DNA of 64,000 nucleotides from Nonomuraea soli (lineage in GTDB: Bacteria; Actinomycetota; Actinomycetes; Streptosporangiales; Streptosporangiaceae). The translations under genes were made by a program, and so were the position numbers. Below, in pieces: positions 8,796-18,382 of this stretch. Location of the stretch: NCBI RefSeq assembly GCF_013761175.1, contig NZ_JACDUR010000006.1:310001-374000 (forward strand), in the 5' to 3' direction. The notes under the pieces were generated by a model, which was not told the origin of the DNA, did no database searches, and saw nothing but the letters and a program-made list of their open reading frames with translations. Numbering within the stretch: the first letter of the stretch is position 1; the number at the start of each line of letters is the position of its first letter.

Positions 8796-11140
8796 CGACG
8801 CGGCTGTTCGGTGAGAAGGTGCAGCGGCTGGAGGACCCGCGGCTGCTCACCGGGCAGGGACGCTACCTCGACGACCTGGGGCACGACGCGGTGGCGGTGG
8901 CGTTCGTGCGCTCGCCGCACGCGCACGCCCGCATCCGCGACATCGACGTGAGCGCCGCGCTCGACGCCGAGGGGCTCATCTCCATCTACACGTGGGAGGA
9001 CCTGCCGGGCAGGCTCGCCCAGCCGCTGCCGCTGCTCATCCCGCACCCGGCGCTGACCCACGGCCGCACCGCCTACCCGCTGGCCAAGGAGACCGTCCGC
9101 CACGTCGGCGAGCCGGTCGTGATGGTCGTGGCGGAGGACCGCTACCTGGCCGAGGACGTGTGCGACCTGATCAGGGTCGACTACGAGCTGCTCAAACCGG
9201 TCGTCGGCATCGAGGAGGCGGCGCAGGGCGCGCAGCTCGTCCACGACGACGTGCCGGGCAACCTGGGCGCGCACTTCGTGCAGGAGGTGCCCGCCGCCGA
9301 CGGCAGGGGGGCGCGCGAGGCGATCGAGCAGGCGGCGCACACCCTGGCCTTCCGGCTCGACATCGAGCGCAGCGCCTCCATGCCCCTGGAGGGACGTGGC
9401 GTCTACGCCCGCTGGGACGGCACCGACCTGCGTGTCTACTCCAGCACGCAGACCTCCACCAGCGTGCGCATGGCGATCGCGGCCAAGCTCGACCTGCCCC
9501 TGCCCAACGTCGAGGTGATCGCCCCCGACGTCGGCGGCGGTTTCGGGGTGAAGATCGTGCACCCGTGGCCCGAGGAGATCCTCGTGCCGTGGGCGGCGAT
9601 GACGCTCGGCCGCGAGGTCAAGTGGACCGAGGACCGGCGCGAGCACTTCGTCTCCAGCGCGCACGAGCGCGGCCAGGTGCACTTCGTCCGGGTCGGCTTC
9701 GACGACGACGGCCGGGTCGAAGGGCTGGAGGTGACCATCCTGCACGACCACGGCGCCTACACGCCCTACGGGATCATCGTGCCGATCATCACCTCGACGC
9801 AGCTGCTCGGGCCGTACAAGCTGGGCTCCTACCGGGTGGAGTTCTCCTCGATCTACACCAACACCGTGCAGGTCACCCCGTACCGGGGCGCGGGGCGCCC
9901 GCAGGGCGTGTTCTGCATGGAACGCACGATGGACAAGATCGCCCAGTATCTGGGCGCCGACCGCACCGCGGTCCGGGAGCGCAACTTCATCCAGCCCGCC
10001 GACTTCCCCTACGACCAGGGCATGGTCTTCCAGGACGGCCGCCCGCTGATCTACGACAGCGGCGACTACCCCGAGATGCTGCGCATGCTGAAGGAGCTCA
10101 TCGGCTGGGACTCCTTCGAGCGCCGCCCGGGCGTCGGCATCGGGATCGGCTGCTACGTCGAGGGCACCGGCGTCGGGCCGTACGAAGGCGGCCACGTGCA
10201 GATCACCTCCGACGGCCGCGTGCACGTCTCCACCGGCCTGACCAGCCAGGGCCAGGGACACGAGACGGTCTTCGCGCAGATCGCCGCGACCGAGCTCGGC
10301 GTGCCGATCGAACGGGTCAGCGTCGTCACCGGCGACACCCGGCGCTTCGGCTACGCGGTGGGCACCTTCGCCTCGCGCGCCGCCGTGATGAGCGGCAACG
10401 CCATCGCGCTGGCCTGCCGCAAGGTCCGCGAGAAAGCGTTGCGCATCGCCGCCGACGCGCTGGAGGCCTCCGCCGACGACCTGGAGATCACCGAGGGCGT
10501 CGTGCACGTCAAGGGCGCTCCCGGGGCGGCCGTGCCGCTGGCCACCGTGGCGGTGCTGGCCAACCCGCTGCGCTACGCCTTCGACGAGGAGGCCAAGCGC
10601 GCCACCCAGTTCGCGGGCACGGCTTCGCCCGACCTGCCGCCGGTCGCCGAGGGCGAGGAGCCGGGGCTGGAGGGGCGCGACTACTACTCGCCGGTGCGCT
10701 CCACCTTCGCCTCGGGCATGCACGCCGCGATCGTCGCGGTCGACCCCGACACCGCGGAGGTCGAGATCCTGCGATACGCGGTGGTGCACGACTGCGGGCG
10801 GCTGATCAATCCGATGATCGTCGAGGGGCAGATCCACGGCGGCGTCGCCCAGGGCGTGGGCGGCGCGCTGTACGAGCGCATGGTCTACGACGCGCACGGC
10901 CAGCTGCTCAACGCCTCGTTCATGGACTTCCTCATGCCGTACGCCACCGAGGTGCCGCGCGTGGAGACCGCCCACCTGGAGACCCCGTCACCCCTCAACC
11001 CGCTCGGGATCAAGGGGGCGGGGGAGGCCGGAGTCATCCCGGTGTCGGCGGTGATCGCCGGCGCGATCGAGGACGCCGAGGGCATCGCGATCGACCGCAT
11101 GCCGATCTCACCCTCGGAGCTGTTCCACCTGCGCGGCTAG
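8792..11140 (+). CDS. Molybdenum hydroxylase large subunit (form II CoxL/XdhA-like)
   Basis: The 782-residue catalytic subunit binds molybdopterin cytosine dinucleotide. DVGGGFGVK is the first cofactor motif, PYRGAGR at residues 363-369 is the active-site loop, and GIKGAGEAG contains the catalytic Glu at about residue 745. A genuine form I CO dehydrogenase would have AYxCSFR at the loop; this sequence is form II and lacks the active-site Cys, so CO oxidation is unlikely. Such enzymes hydroxylate N-heterocycles and aldehydes. Co-transcription with a uracil-type permease makes a pyrimidine or purine substrate plausible, though this is inference. Confidence 0.92.
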
Positions 11141-11208
11141 CGCGCCGCCCCGGTCGCGCGGGCCGATGCGGGTCTGCTTCCGCCGGGATGTGCCGATACG
11201 CTGATTCC

Positions 11209-12258
11209 ATGATCGAGCTCCGCGCCCCTGGCGCCGGTCTGACCCGGCTGCCCGAGGATCCGGCCGACCACCCCGGGCTGCGCCTCATCGACGTGGCCTG
11301 GAACGACCTCGCCGAGCTGCCGCCCTCCATCGGCAAGCTGGCCGCCCTCGAGGAGCTCCGCCTCGACGGCAACAGGTTCGCCTGCCTGCCCGCCGAACTG
11401 GGCGACCTCCCCGCGCTCCGGGCGCTGCACGCCGACGGCAACGAGCTGTCCGACGTGCCGTCCTGCCCGCCGGGGCTGGAGGTCCTCTTCCTGTACGGCA
11501 ACGCGATCACCACCGCCCCCGCCCGCCTCGGCGGGCTGCAGCGGCTGAGACACCTGTCGCTGGGCGGCAACCGGCTGACAACCGTCCCGGGCGAGTTGTG
11601 GCGCCTGCCCTCGCTGGAGTCGCTCAACCTCGCCCAGAACCAGCTCACCGACCTGCCCGCCGACATCCGGGGGCTGCGCTCGCTGCGCATGCTGGACGTC
11701 GCCCACAACCTGCTCGGCAGCCTGCCCGAGGAGCTCGGGCGGCTCGGCCTGACCGACTACCTCTACGTCGGCGACAACCGCCTCACCGAGCTGCCCGCCT
11801 CCCTCGGCGGGCTGGACCGGCTGGCCTACCTCAACGTCAGCGACAACCGGCTCACGGCGTTGCCCGCCACGATCGGCGGCATGGCCGCCCTGCGCGAGCT
11901 GCGCGCCGACGGCAACAGGCTGACCGCGCTTCCCGCGTCGCTCGGCGGGCTGCGGCGGCTGGTCGAGCTGCACGTGCGCGGCAACCGGCTGACCTCGCTC
12001 CCGGCCGAGCTCGCCGGGCTGGGGGCGCTGCGGGAGCTGAACCTGCGAGACAACCTGCTGGCCGAGCTGCCGGGGTGGGTGTCGCGGCTGAGCCGGCTGC
12101 GTCACCTCGACCTGCGCAACAACCGGCTCAGGGCGCTGCCGGAGAGCCTCGCGGAGCTGCCCGAGCTGGAGCGGCTCGACCTGCGATGGAACAAGCTCGA
12201 CGACAGCCGCGCGCTCGTCGAGGCCCTGCGCGGCAGGGGAGTGGCCGTACTCGACTGA
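11209..12258 (+). CDS. Leucine-rich repeat protein, 14 repeats
   Basis: The 349-residue protein is made almost entirely of about 14 consecutive 23-residue leucine-rich repeats of the pattern LxxLxLxxNxLtxLPaxlggL, the plant/bacterial small-repeat type. It has no signal peptide, transmembrane segment, kinase, GTPase or E3-ligase domain, so it should be a cytoplasmic protein-interaction scaffold. The ATG at 11209 follows a 68-bp gap after the hydroxylase operon. The gene's last codons and stop are repeated in tandem downstream. The binding partner is unknown. Confidence 0.85.
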   Translation: MIELRAPGAGLTRLPEDPADHPGLRLIDVAWNDLAELPPSIGKLAALEELRLDGNRFACLPAELGDLPALRALHADGNELSDVPSCPPGLEVLFLYGNAITTAPARLGGLQRLRHLSLGGNRLTTVPGELWRLPSLESLNLAQNQLTDLPADIRGLRSLRMLDVAHNLLGSLPEELGRLGLTDYLYVGDNRLTELPASLGGLDRLAYLNVSDNRLTALPATIGGMAALRELRADGNRLTALPASLGGLRRLVELHVRGNRLTSLPAELAGLGALRELNLRDNLLAELPGWVSRLSRLRHLDLRNNRLRALPESLAELPELERLDLRWNKLDDSRALVEALRGRGVAVLD

Positions 12259-12300
12259 CCCGTGCTCGACTGAACCGTGCTCGACTGAACCGTGCTCGGG
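12247..12300 (+). repeat. 15-bp tandem repeat carrying the LRR gene's stop codon
   Basis: Units at 12247-12261, 12262-12276 and 12277-12291 read GTRCTCGACTGAMCC, and a partial fourth copy GTGCTCGGG follows at 12292-12300. The first unit contains the last codons and TGA of the LRR gene, so the gene's 3' tail, stop included, has been copied in tandem. Because the unit is 15 bp, each copy brings another in-frame TGA. Confidence 0.9.
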
Positions 12301-12320
12301 ACGGCTGCGTACCCCCGGAC

Positions 12321-12761
12321 ATGACGACATTTCCGCGTACAGCCGCTCTCGCCGTCACGGCCGTGCTCTGCGCGGCCTGCTCACCCGGTCCCTCCGGCGA
12401 CGGCGGTCCCTACGTCGCCGCCGACCAGGCGGCGCCCGCGAACGCCGAGGCGCTGACCGTCGAGCAGCTCGCCGCCAAGGTCGGCTGCGAGCCGCGCATC
12501 CAGGTCGACGCCACGGACATCCGCACGGGGCACTGCAAGACCTCCGACGGCGAGTTCTTCCTGAGCACCTTCTCCACGCAGGCGGGCAAGGACGCCTGGA
12601 TGGACACCGCGCCCGAGTACAACCCGCACCTCGTCGGGCCCCTGTGGACGGCGCTGTCGGACCGTAAGGTGCTGGACCGGATCAAGGAGCGGCTCGGGGG
12701 CGACCTGCACCTCAAGGACCACCGCACCCACACGCCGATGGCCTCACCGGCGGGCTACTAG
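12321..12761 (+). CDS. Putative secreted lipoprotein, function unknown
   Basis: The 146-residue protein begins with a short charged N terminus and a hydrophobic stretch ending in the lipobox LCAAC (Cys about residue 20), so it should be exported and lipid-anchored. The mature part has a Ser/Gly/Pro linker, then a compact domain with two cysteines (VGCEPR and GHCKT) that could form a disulfide. The segment TSDGEFFLSTFSTQAGKDAW suggests a small alpha/beta fold. I do not recognise a family. It lies alone between the LRR gene and the convergent LacI-type gene. Confidence 0.8.
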   Translation: MTTFPRTAALAVTAVLCAACSPGPSGDGGPYVAADQAAPANAEALTVEQLAAKVGCEPRIQVDATDIRTGHCKTSDGEFFLSTFSTQAGKDAWMDTAPEYNPHLVGPLWTALSDRKVLDRIKERLGGDLHLKDHRTHTPMASPAGY

Positions 12762-12776
12762 GCCAGGGGCCACGGG

Positions 12777-12858
12777 CTCACGAGGGCGCCGGCCAGCCGA
12801 GGCCGAGCGGGCTCACGACGGCGCCGGGCGACGGCCGCGCGGACTCACGACGGCGCCG
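12777..12858. repeat. Three dispersed copies of a 15-mer at the 3' end of the LacI-type gene
   Basis: CTCACGASGGCGCCG occurs at 12777-12791, 12812-12826 and 12844-12858. On the minus strand the last copy contains the final codons and TGA of the LacI-type gene, and the other two lie 32 and 67 bp further downstream of it. As at the LRR gene, the stop-bearing tail appears to have been duplicated. Confidence 0.8.
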
Positions 12859-13867
12859 AGCCCGTGGAGGCGCGCACGACCAGTTCGTGGCCCGTGCGGC
12901 GGCGGCGCGGACGGGCCGCGGGCGGCTTGAGCACCAGGTCCAGGGCCTGCCGCCCCATCGCCACCATCGGCAGCCGCACGGTCGTCAGCGCCGGGTAGAC
13001 GTCGGCGGCGAGCGGGATGTCGTCGAACCCCGCCAGAGACACCTCCGACGGCACCCGCCGCCCCGACCCCAGCAACCACGACAGCGCTCCGACCGCCATC
13101 GGGTCGTTGAGCGCGATCACGGCGGTGAGCGTGGGATGCGCGCCGACCAGCTCGGCGACCGCCCGCGCCCCGCCCTCGCGGGTGAAGTCGCCGTCCACGA
13201 CCGGGACCCGCCCCCAGTCGAGCCCGGCCGCCTCGGCCGCGCCGCGCAGCCCGGCGAGGCGGTCCTCGACGGTGGTCAGGTTGGCCGGTCCTCCGACCAC
13301 GCCGATGCGGCGGTGGCCCAGGTCCAGCACGTGGCGCATCAGGGTGGCCCCGCCCGCGGCGTTGTCGGGCAGGACGGCGTCGACGGGCAGGTGGTGGCGG
13401 CCGATGACGGCGAACCGGCCGCCGCTCGCGGTGATGGAGCGGATCTCGGCGGCCAGCGGGTTCTCTGCGGAGGCGTCGATGTAGCCGGAGCCCGCCAGCA
13501 CGATCGAGGTGACGCGGTGCGCGCGCAGGGCGCGCACCCGTGACAGTTCGGCCTGCGGGTCGCGCTCGGTCTGGCTGATGAGGGCCAGATAGCCGCGCTG
13601 CTCGGTCTCGCGCAGCACGCCGCGGGCGATCTCGCCGAAGTAGGGGTCGCCGACGTCGTGCACGACCAGGCCGACGATGGAGGTCTGCCCTCCGGCCAGG
13701 GCGCGGGCGTGGCTGTTGGGCACGTAGCCGATCTGGGCGGCGACCGCCTGCACGTGGGCGGCGAGCGAGGCGCTGACGCCGTGGCTGCCGGTGATGGCGC
13801 GGGAGGCGGTCGCGAGGGAGACCCCGGCTGCGCGGGCGACGTCGATCAGGCGGGGCGGGCGCTCCAT
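12845..13867 (-). CDS. LacI-family transcriptional regulator
   Basis: The 340-residue repressor has a canonical LacI helix-turn-helix at residues 6-25 (LIDVARAAGVSLATASRAI), a hinge helix ending NSHARALAGG, and a periplasmic-binding-protein-like effector domain (VGLVVHDVGDPYFGEI ... GFDDIPLA). It is divergent from the binding protein of an ABC importer. Two abutting palindromes with the CG-centred core typical of LacI-family operators lie in the 88-bp intergenic region. It probably controls that importer and itself. LacI regulators usually sense sugars or nucleosides, which is unusual next to a branched-chain-amino-acid-type transporter. Confidence 0.93.
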   Translation of the reverse strand: MERPPRLIDVARAAGVSLATASRAITGSHGVSASLAAHVQAVAAQIGYVPNSHARALAGGQTSIVGLVVHDVGDPYFGEIARGVLRETEQRGYLALISQTERDPQAELSRVRALRAHRVTSIVLAGSGYIDASAENPLAAEIRSITASGGRFAVIGRHHLPVDAVLPDNAAGGATLMRHVLDLGHRRIGVVGGPANLTTVEDRLAGLRGAAEAAGLDWGRVPVVDGDFTREGGARAVAELVGAHPTLTAVIALNDPMAVGALSWLLGSGRRVPSEVSLAGFDDIPLAADVYPALTTVRLPMVAMGRQALDLVLKPPAARPRRRRTGHELVVRASTGSAPS

Positions 13868-13908
13868 GCGGCCCCCTTGTCATCGGGCACTCCTCGTGCA
13901 ATGTTAGC

Positions 13909-13934
13909 CGAAAGCGCTTCCGAAAGCGCTTTCG
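13909..13934. promoter_or_regulatory. Two abutting LacI-type operators
   Basis: CGAAAGCGCTTTCG at 13921-13934 is a perfect 14-bp palindrome. CGAAAGCGCTTCCG at 13909-13922 is the same sequence with one symmetric mismatch and shares the junction bases. The centred AAGCGCTT is the classic core bound by LacI/GalR-family repressors. The pair sits between the divergent LacI-type gene and the binding-protein gene, 22 bp before the latter's ATG, and so could shut off both. Confidence 0.8.
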
Positions 13935-13955
13935 TGCCAGCAGGAGGTCCCCTCG

Positions 13956-15164
13956 ATGGCAAGAATCCTGGCGATCACCGTTACCTGCGCCCTGTTGGCG
14001 GCCGCGTGCGCCAAGACCGACGAACCGGGGACGGCCCCGCGGACCGGCCCGGTCAGGATCGGCGTCTCGCTGCCGCTGTCGGGCGACTTCTCCGAACCCG
14101 GCAAGGGCATCCAGGAGGGCTACCAGCTCTGGGCCGAGACGGTCAACGAGAAGGGCGGCCTGCTCGGACGGAAGGTCGAGCTGATCTTCCGCGACGACGC
14201 CTCCGATCCCAACCGCGTCAGCTCCGACTACGAATCGCTGATCACCCAGGACAAGGTCAACCTGGTCTTCGGCCCGTTCTCCTCGCGCCTGGTCATCCCC
14301 GCGGCCAAGGTCGCCGAGTCGTACAACATGCTCTTCGTCGAACCGGCGGGAGCCGCCAAGGAGGTCTTCGAGCAGGGCTTCAAGCGCCTGTTCTACGCCG
14401 CGCCCGCGATCGCCGGCGACCACTACAACTACCTGGCCGAGTACATCACCAAGCTTCCGGAGGGGCAGCGGCCCAAGACCGCCGCGTACGCCAGCCTCGA
14501 CGACCCGTTCGCCCAGGGCACGGCGTACGGCCTGCGCGACAAGCTGGCCGCGGCCGGCATCACGACGGTGGTCGACGAGATCTACCCGCCCGACACCACC
14601 GACTTCGGCCCCATCGCCGCCAAGATCGCCGCCGCCGAGCCCGACATCGTGGTCGGCGGCACCCAGTTCGAGGACTCGGTCGGCCTGGTCCGGGCGCTCC
14701 AGGAGCTGAAGGTGCAGCCCAAGCTGGCGGCCTTCTCCACTGGCCCCACCCTGCCGGAGTTCCCCGCGGCGGTGAAGAACGCCGCCGAGCACGTCCTCTC
14801 GCCGGTCGGCTGGGCGCCCACGACCGACTTCCCCGGCAACGCCGACCTGGTCAAGAGGTACAAGGCGAAGTTCGGCGGCGACGCGCACGAGGACGCCGCC
14901 AACGGCTTCACCGTGGGCCAGGTGGTCGAGGCGGCCGTCAACGCGGTCAAGTGCGTCGAGCCGACCAGGGAATGCCAGGACAAGCTCGCCGACCACATCC
15001 GCCAGGGCACCTTCGACACCGTCGTCGGGCCGCTCTCCTTCGACGAGCAGGGCAGGCCGGAGCAGGCGCACATGATCCAGCAGTACGTCGGCGGCAAGGT
15101 GGAGATCGTCCTGCCCGCCGAGGCCAAGACCGCCGACATCGTCTTCCCGAAGCAGGCGTGGTGA
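13956..15164 (+). CDS. ABC transporter substrate-binding lipoprotein, branched-chain amino acid type (LivJ-like)
   Basis: The 402-residue exported receptor has a signal peptide and lipobox LLAAACAK (Cys about residue 18), then the two-lobed Peripla_BP_6 fold, starting VRIGVSLPLSGDFSEPGKGIQEGYQLW and with the usual KVELIFRDDASDPN strand. An AGGAGG ribosome-binding site lies nine bases before ATG 13956. Members bind leucine, amides, urea, aromatic acids or other small polar compounds. Control by a LacI-type repressor argues for a ligand that is not a simple amino acid. The stop overlaps the permease GTG. Confidence 0.92.
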   Translation: MARILAITVTCALLAAACAKTDEPGTAPRTGPVRIGVSLPLSGDFSEPGKGIQEGYQLWAETVNEKGGLLGRKVELIFRDDASDPNRVSSDYESLITQDKVNLVFGPFSSRLVIPAAKVAESYNMLFVEPAGAAKEVFEQGFKRLFYAAPAIAGDHYNYLAEYITKLPEGQRPKTAAYASLDDPFAQGTAYGLRDKLAAAGITTVVDEIYPPDTTDFGPIAAKIAAAEPDIVVGGTQFEDSVGLVRALQELKVQPKLAAFSTGPTLPEFPAAVKNAAEHVLSPVGWAPTTDFPGNADLVKRYKAKFGGDAHEDAANGFTVGQVVEAAVNAVKCVEPTRECQDKLADHIRQGTFDTVVGPLSFDEQGRPEQAHMIQQYVGGKVEIVLPAEAKTADIVFPKQAW

Positions 15165-16027
15165 CGCTCCTCCTCCAGGGACTGGCCCTCGGCCTGCTCA
15201 CGGGCGGGCTGTACGCCCTGCTGGCCGCGGGCCTGTCGCTGTACTTCGGGGTGATGCGGGTGGTCATGGTCGCCCACCCCGCCTTCCTGTTCCTGGCCGC
15301 CTACCTGACCTACTCCCTGCACACCGGCTTCGGCCTCGACCCCCTGGCCACGATGCCGATCACCGTGCCGCTCTTCTTCGGCCTCGGCGTGCTGCTCCAG
15401 CGGGTGATCATCAGGGGGCTGGACCCGATGATGAGCGTGCTGCTCACCTTCGGGCTGGCGCTGACCGTCGAAGGGCTGCTCGGCACGATCTACACCGGGT
15501 CGTACAAGTCGGTCTCGATGGACTACGCGACGAGGTCGCTGAGCCTCGGCGAGGTGCATCTGCCGTACGACAAGATCATCGCTTTCTGGATCGCGGTGAT
15601 CACCCTCACGGCGCTCTTCGCCCTGCTGGTCAAGAGCAGGTTCGGCCGGGCGCTGCGGGCGACCGTCCAGCATCCGGAGGCGGCCAGGCTGGTGGGCGTG
15701 CGCACCGAGCGGGTCGCCGGCTACGGCTTCGGCGTCGGCCTGGCCACGGCCGCGGTCGGCGGCACGGTGCTGGCGCTGGTCACGCCGTTCTTCCCGGCCT
15801 CGCACTGGGCGTGGATCGGCAAGCTGATGGCGATCATCGTCGTGGGCGGGCTGGGCAGCGTGCTCGGCGCGGCACTGGCGGCGATCCTGCTGGGCGTGGT
15901 CGAGGGGCTGGTACTGGTCACCGTCGACGCCACCTGGGCGACGCTGATGTTCTACGCCTTCCTGCTGGTGACGCTGCTGCTGCGGCCCCAGGGCCTGTTC
16001 GGGGGACGGCTTGCGCATCGTTTCTAG
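15161..16027 (+). CDS. ABC transporter permease, LivH-type
   Basis: This 288-residue membrane protein of the BPD_transp_2 family has about eight hydrophobic helices. Its N terminus TLLLQGLALGLLTGGLYALLAAGLSLYFGVMRVV is the LivH pattern, and FGRALRATVQHPEAARLVGV is the cytoplasmic loop that contacts the ATPase. I start it at the GTG at 15161 in a GTGA overlap; a GTG at 15158 is equally in frame. It forms the channel with the LivM-type subunit. Confidence 0.92.
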   Translation: MTLLLQGLALGLLTGGLYALLAAGLSLYFGVMRVVMVAHPAFLFLAAYLTYSLHTGFGLDPLATMPITVPLFFGLGVLLQRVIIRGLDPMMSVLLTFGLALTVEGLLGTIYTGSYKSVSMDYATRSLSLGEVHLPYDKIIAFWIAVITLTALFALLVKSRFGRALRATVQHPEAARLVGVRTERVAGYGFGVGLATAAVGGTVLALVTPFFPASHWAWIGKLMAIIVVGGLGSVLGAALAAILLGVVEGLVLVTVDATWATLMFYAFLLVTLLLRPQGLFGGRLAHRF

Positions 16028-16982
16028 CCTGCTGCTCGTCGCCGCCGCGCTGGCCTACCCGTGGCTGGTGCCGAACTACTACCTGGTCTACGCGGGCGTG
16101 CTGACCGTGATGTACGCGGCGATGGCCACCTCGTGGAACATCCTGGGCGGCCTGTCCGGCTACGTCTCGCTCGGTCATTCCGCCTTCTTCGGCCTCGGCG
16201 CCTACGGCACCGGCCTGCTGGTCGCCCGCCTCGGCTGGCCGTGGCCGCTGGCCCTGGGCGTCTCGACGGCGGGCGTGGCGCTCTTCGCGGCGCTGGTCGG
16301 CGTCGCCGCCGTCCGCGTGCGCGGCGCGTCCTTCGTGATCGTCACGATCGCGCTGGTGTCCGCGATGAACCTGCTCGCGCAGGGCTGGCGCTCGCTCACC
16401 GGCGGCTCCGTCGCGCTGCAGGTGCCCTCGCCCTTCGCCGGGCTGCACAGGGGCCAGACGCACCTGCTTTTCTACCACCTGTTCCTGGCCCTGCTCGCGG
16501 CCGTGCTGCTGGCCTGGTGGCTGATCTCCCGATCCAGGTACGGCAGCGGCCTGCGGGCCATCCGCGAGGACGAGGACAAGGCCGAGTCGCTGGGCGTGCC
16601 CACCGCCGCCTACAAGGTGGTGGCCTTCGCCCTGTCGGCGCTGTTCGTCGCCCTCGCCGGGGGCCTGTACGCGCTGTGGTTCGGCTCCCTGGACCCGATC
16701 TTCGTCTTCTCCGTCGTCTTCGGCGCCTCCATGGTGCTCATGAGCCTGCTGGGCGGGCGACGCCACCTGCTCGGGCCGCTGCTCGGCGCGCTGATCGTGG
16801 CCCCGGCGGGCGAGTACTTCCTGATCGCGCTGGGGGAGACGCAGATCCACCTGACCGCCACCGGGGTCCTGCTGGTGCTGGTCGTCCTGTTCATGCCCGA
16901 GGGCATCCTCGCGAGGAGGTGGAGACGTGATCACAACCGCCGGGCTCCGCAAGTCCTACGGCGGAGTGACGGCGGTGCGTGA
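16011..16982 (+). CDS. ABC transporter permease, LivM-type
   Basis: This 323-residue second permease has a SWNILGGLSGYVSLGHSAFFGLGAYG segment and the loop YGSGLRAIREDEDKAESLGV, both diagnostic of LivM. Translation probably starts at TTG 16011, overlapping LivH by 17 bp; no better start is available near the expected N terminus. The C terminus runs 56 bp into the ATPase gene, an unusually long overlap for this operon, and adds a basic tail rich in arginine. Confidence 0.88.
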   Translation: MRIVSSLLLVAAALAYPWLVPNYYLVYAGVLTVMYAAMATSWNILGGLSGYVSLGHSAFFGLGAYGTGLLVARLGWPWPLALGVSTAGVALFAALVGVAAVRVRGASFVIVTIALVSAMNLLAQGWRSLTGGSVALQVPSPFAGLHRGQTHLLFYHLFLALLAAVLLAWWLISRSRYGSGLRAIREDEDKAESLGVPTAAYKVVAFALSALFVALAGGLYALWFGSLDPIFVFSVVFGASMVLMSLLGGRRHLLGPLLGALIVAPAGEYFLIALGETQIHLTATGVLLVLVVLFMPEGILARRWRRDHNRRAPQVLRRSDGGA

Positions 16983-17652
16983 CGCCACCGTCGAGGTGCT
17001 CCCCGGGAAGATCAACGCGCTGATCGGGCCGAACGGCTCGGGCAAGACCACCTTCTTCAACCTCGTCACCGGGCTGATCAAGCCCGACAGCGGCACCGTC
17101 CACTACCGCGACACCGACATCACCGGCAGGTCGCCCCACCGCATCGCCCACCTCGGGCTCGGACGCACCTTCCAGCTGTGCAGGATCTTCCCGCGGATGA
17201 CCGTCCTGGAGAACATGCTGGTCGCCGTCCGCAGGACGAGGCTGCGCGAGCTGCTCGCGGGCATCGGCAACCCCGCCGAGATCGAGCGCGCACGCGGCTG
17301 GCTGCGCCGTACCGGCATCGAGCACATGGAGACCGCCGAGGCCCGCGAGCTGTCGTACGGCCAGCAGAAACTCCTGGAACTGGCGGCGGTCCTCATGGCG
17401 GAGCCGGAGCTGATCCTGCTGGACGAACCGGCGGGCGGGGTCAACCCGGCGCTCATCGAGCGCCTGGTCACCCTGATCCGCGAGCTCAACGCCGAGGGGC
17501 ACACCTTCCTCGTCGTCGAGCACAACATGGACATGGTGATGGGCATGAGCGACCACGTGATCGTCTTCGACCGGGGCGCGCCCATCTGCGCGGGGCCTCC
17601 CCGGCAGGTGCGGTCCGACCCCCGTGTACTGGAGGCCTACCTCGGTGTCTGA
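16927..17652 (+). CDS. ABC transporter ATPase, LivG-type
   Basis: This 241-residue ATPase has Walker A GPNGSGKTT, the signature LSYGQQKLLELA and Walker B ELILLDEPAGGVNP. The LSYGQQ and EPAGGVN variants are characteristic of branched-chain-type ATPases. The conserved C-terminal LAYLGV-like tail is present as EAYLGV. The GTG at 16927 lies inside the end of livM-like, behind a GAGGAGG ribosome-binding site. Confidence 0.93.
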   Translation: MITTAGLRKSYGGVTAVRDATVEVLPGKINALIGPNGSGKTTFFNLVTGLIKPDSGTVHYRDTDITGRSPHRIAHLGLGRTFQLCRIFPRMTVLENMLVAVRRTRLRELLAGIGNPAEIERARGWLRRTGIEHMETAEARELSYGQQKLLELAAVLMAEPELILLDEPAGGVNPALIERLVTLIRELNAEGHTFLVVEHNMDMVMGMSDHVIVFDRGAPICAGPPRQVRSDPRVLEAYLGV

Positions 17653-18382
17653 CGTCCTGGTCCTGCGCGACCTCGTGGCCGGGTACGGCAGGGCGGACCC
17701 GGTGCTGCGCGGCCTGTCCGTCACGGTCCGCGCCGGGCAGGTCGTCTGCCTGGTCGGGCCCAACGGCGCGGGCAAGTCCACCGTGCTCAAGGTGGCCAGC
17801 GGCCTGCTCGCCCCGCGCTCGGGCGAGGTGCTGCTGGAGGGCGCGGAGGTGACCGGGCTCCCGCCGCAGGCCCTGCTGGCCAGGGGCCTGGCCCACGTGC
17901 TGCAGGGGCACAGCGTCTTCAGGGAGATGACGGTCGCCGAGAACGTCCGCCTGGGCGGTTACACGCTGCGCGACCAGGCGGTCGTGCGCGAGCGGATCGC
18001 CCGCGTCAAGGAGCTCTTCCCCGTCGTGGCCGAGCGGTGGGCGACCATCGCCGGGCTGCTGTCGGGCGGGCAGCAGAAACAGGTCGAGTTCGCCCGCGCG
18101 CTGATGCTGCAGCCCAAGGTGATCCTGCTCGACGAGCCCTCGATGGGGCTGGACCCGCGCACCACCACGACCGTCTTCGAGCAGATCGACCTGATGCGGC
18201 GCACCGGGGTGGCCGTGCTGCTGGTCGAGCAGAACGCGCGGCGGGCGCTGGAGATGGCCGACCTCGGCTGCGTGCTCGACCTCGGCCGGGTGCACATCAG
18301 CGGCCCGGCCGGGGAGTTGCTGGCCGATCCCCGGCTGGGCCGCCTCTACCTCGGTGGCGGCGTGGCTAGTGAGCCAGGCTGA
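17645..18382 (+). CDS. ABC transporter ATPase, LivF-type
   Basis: This is the second ATPase of the importer. Walker A is GPNGAGKST, the signature LSGGQQKQVEFARAL, and Walker B KVILLDEPSMGLDP, with a LLVEQN switch region typical of LivF. GTG 17645 gives 245 residues with an 8-bp overlap to livG-like; GTG 17624 in the same frame would add seven residues. The last 17 bp overlap the convergent cydB gene, so the two operons meet tail to tail without a separate terminator. Confidence 0.92.
   Translation: MSDVLVLRDLVAGYGRADPVLRGLSVTVRAGQVVCLVGPNGAGKSTVLKVASGLLAPRSGEVLLEGAEVTGLPPQALLARGLAHVLQGHSVFREMTVAENVRLGGYTLRDQAVVRERIARVKELFPVVAERWATIAGLLSGGQQKQVEFARALMLQPKVILLDEPSMGLDPRTTTTVFEQIDLMRRTGVAVLLVEQNARRALEMADLGCVLDLGRVHISGPAGELLADPRLGRLYLGGGVASEPG

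Noticed and set aside
12247..12300. Tandem 15-mers as a possible CRISPR or integration site
   Set aside because: There are no spacers or recombinase genes; the units are direct tandem copies of the LRR gene's coding tail.
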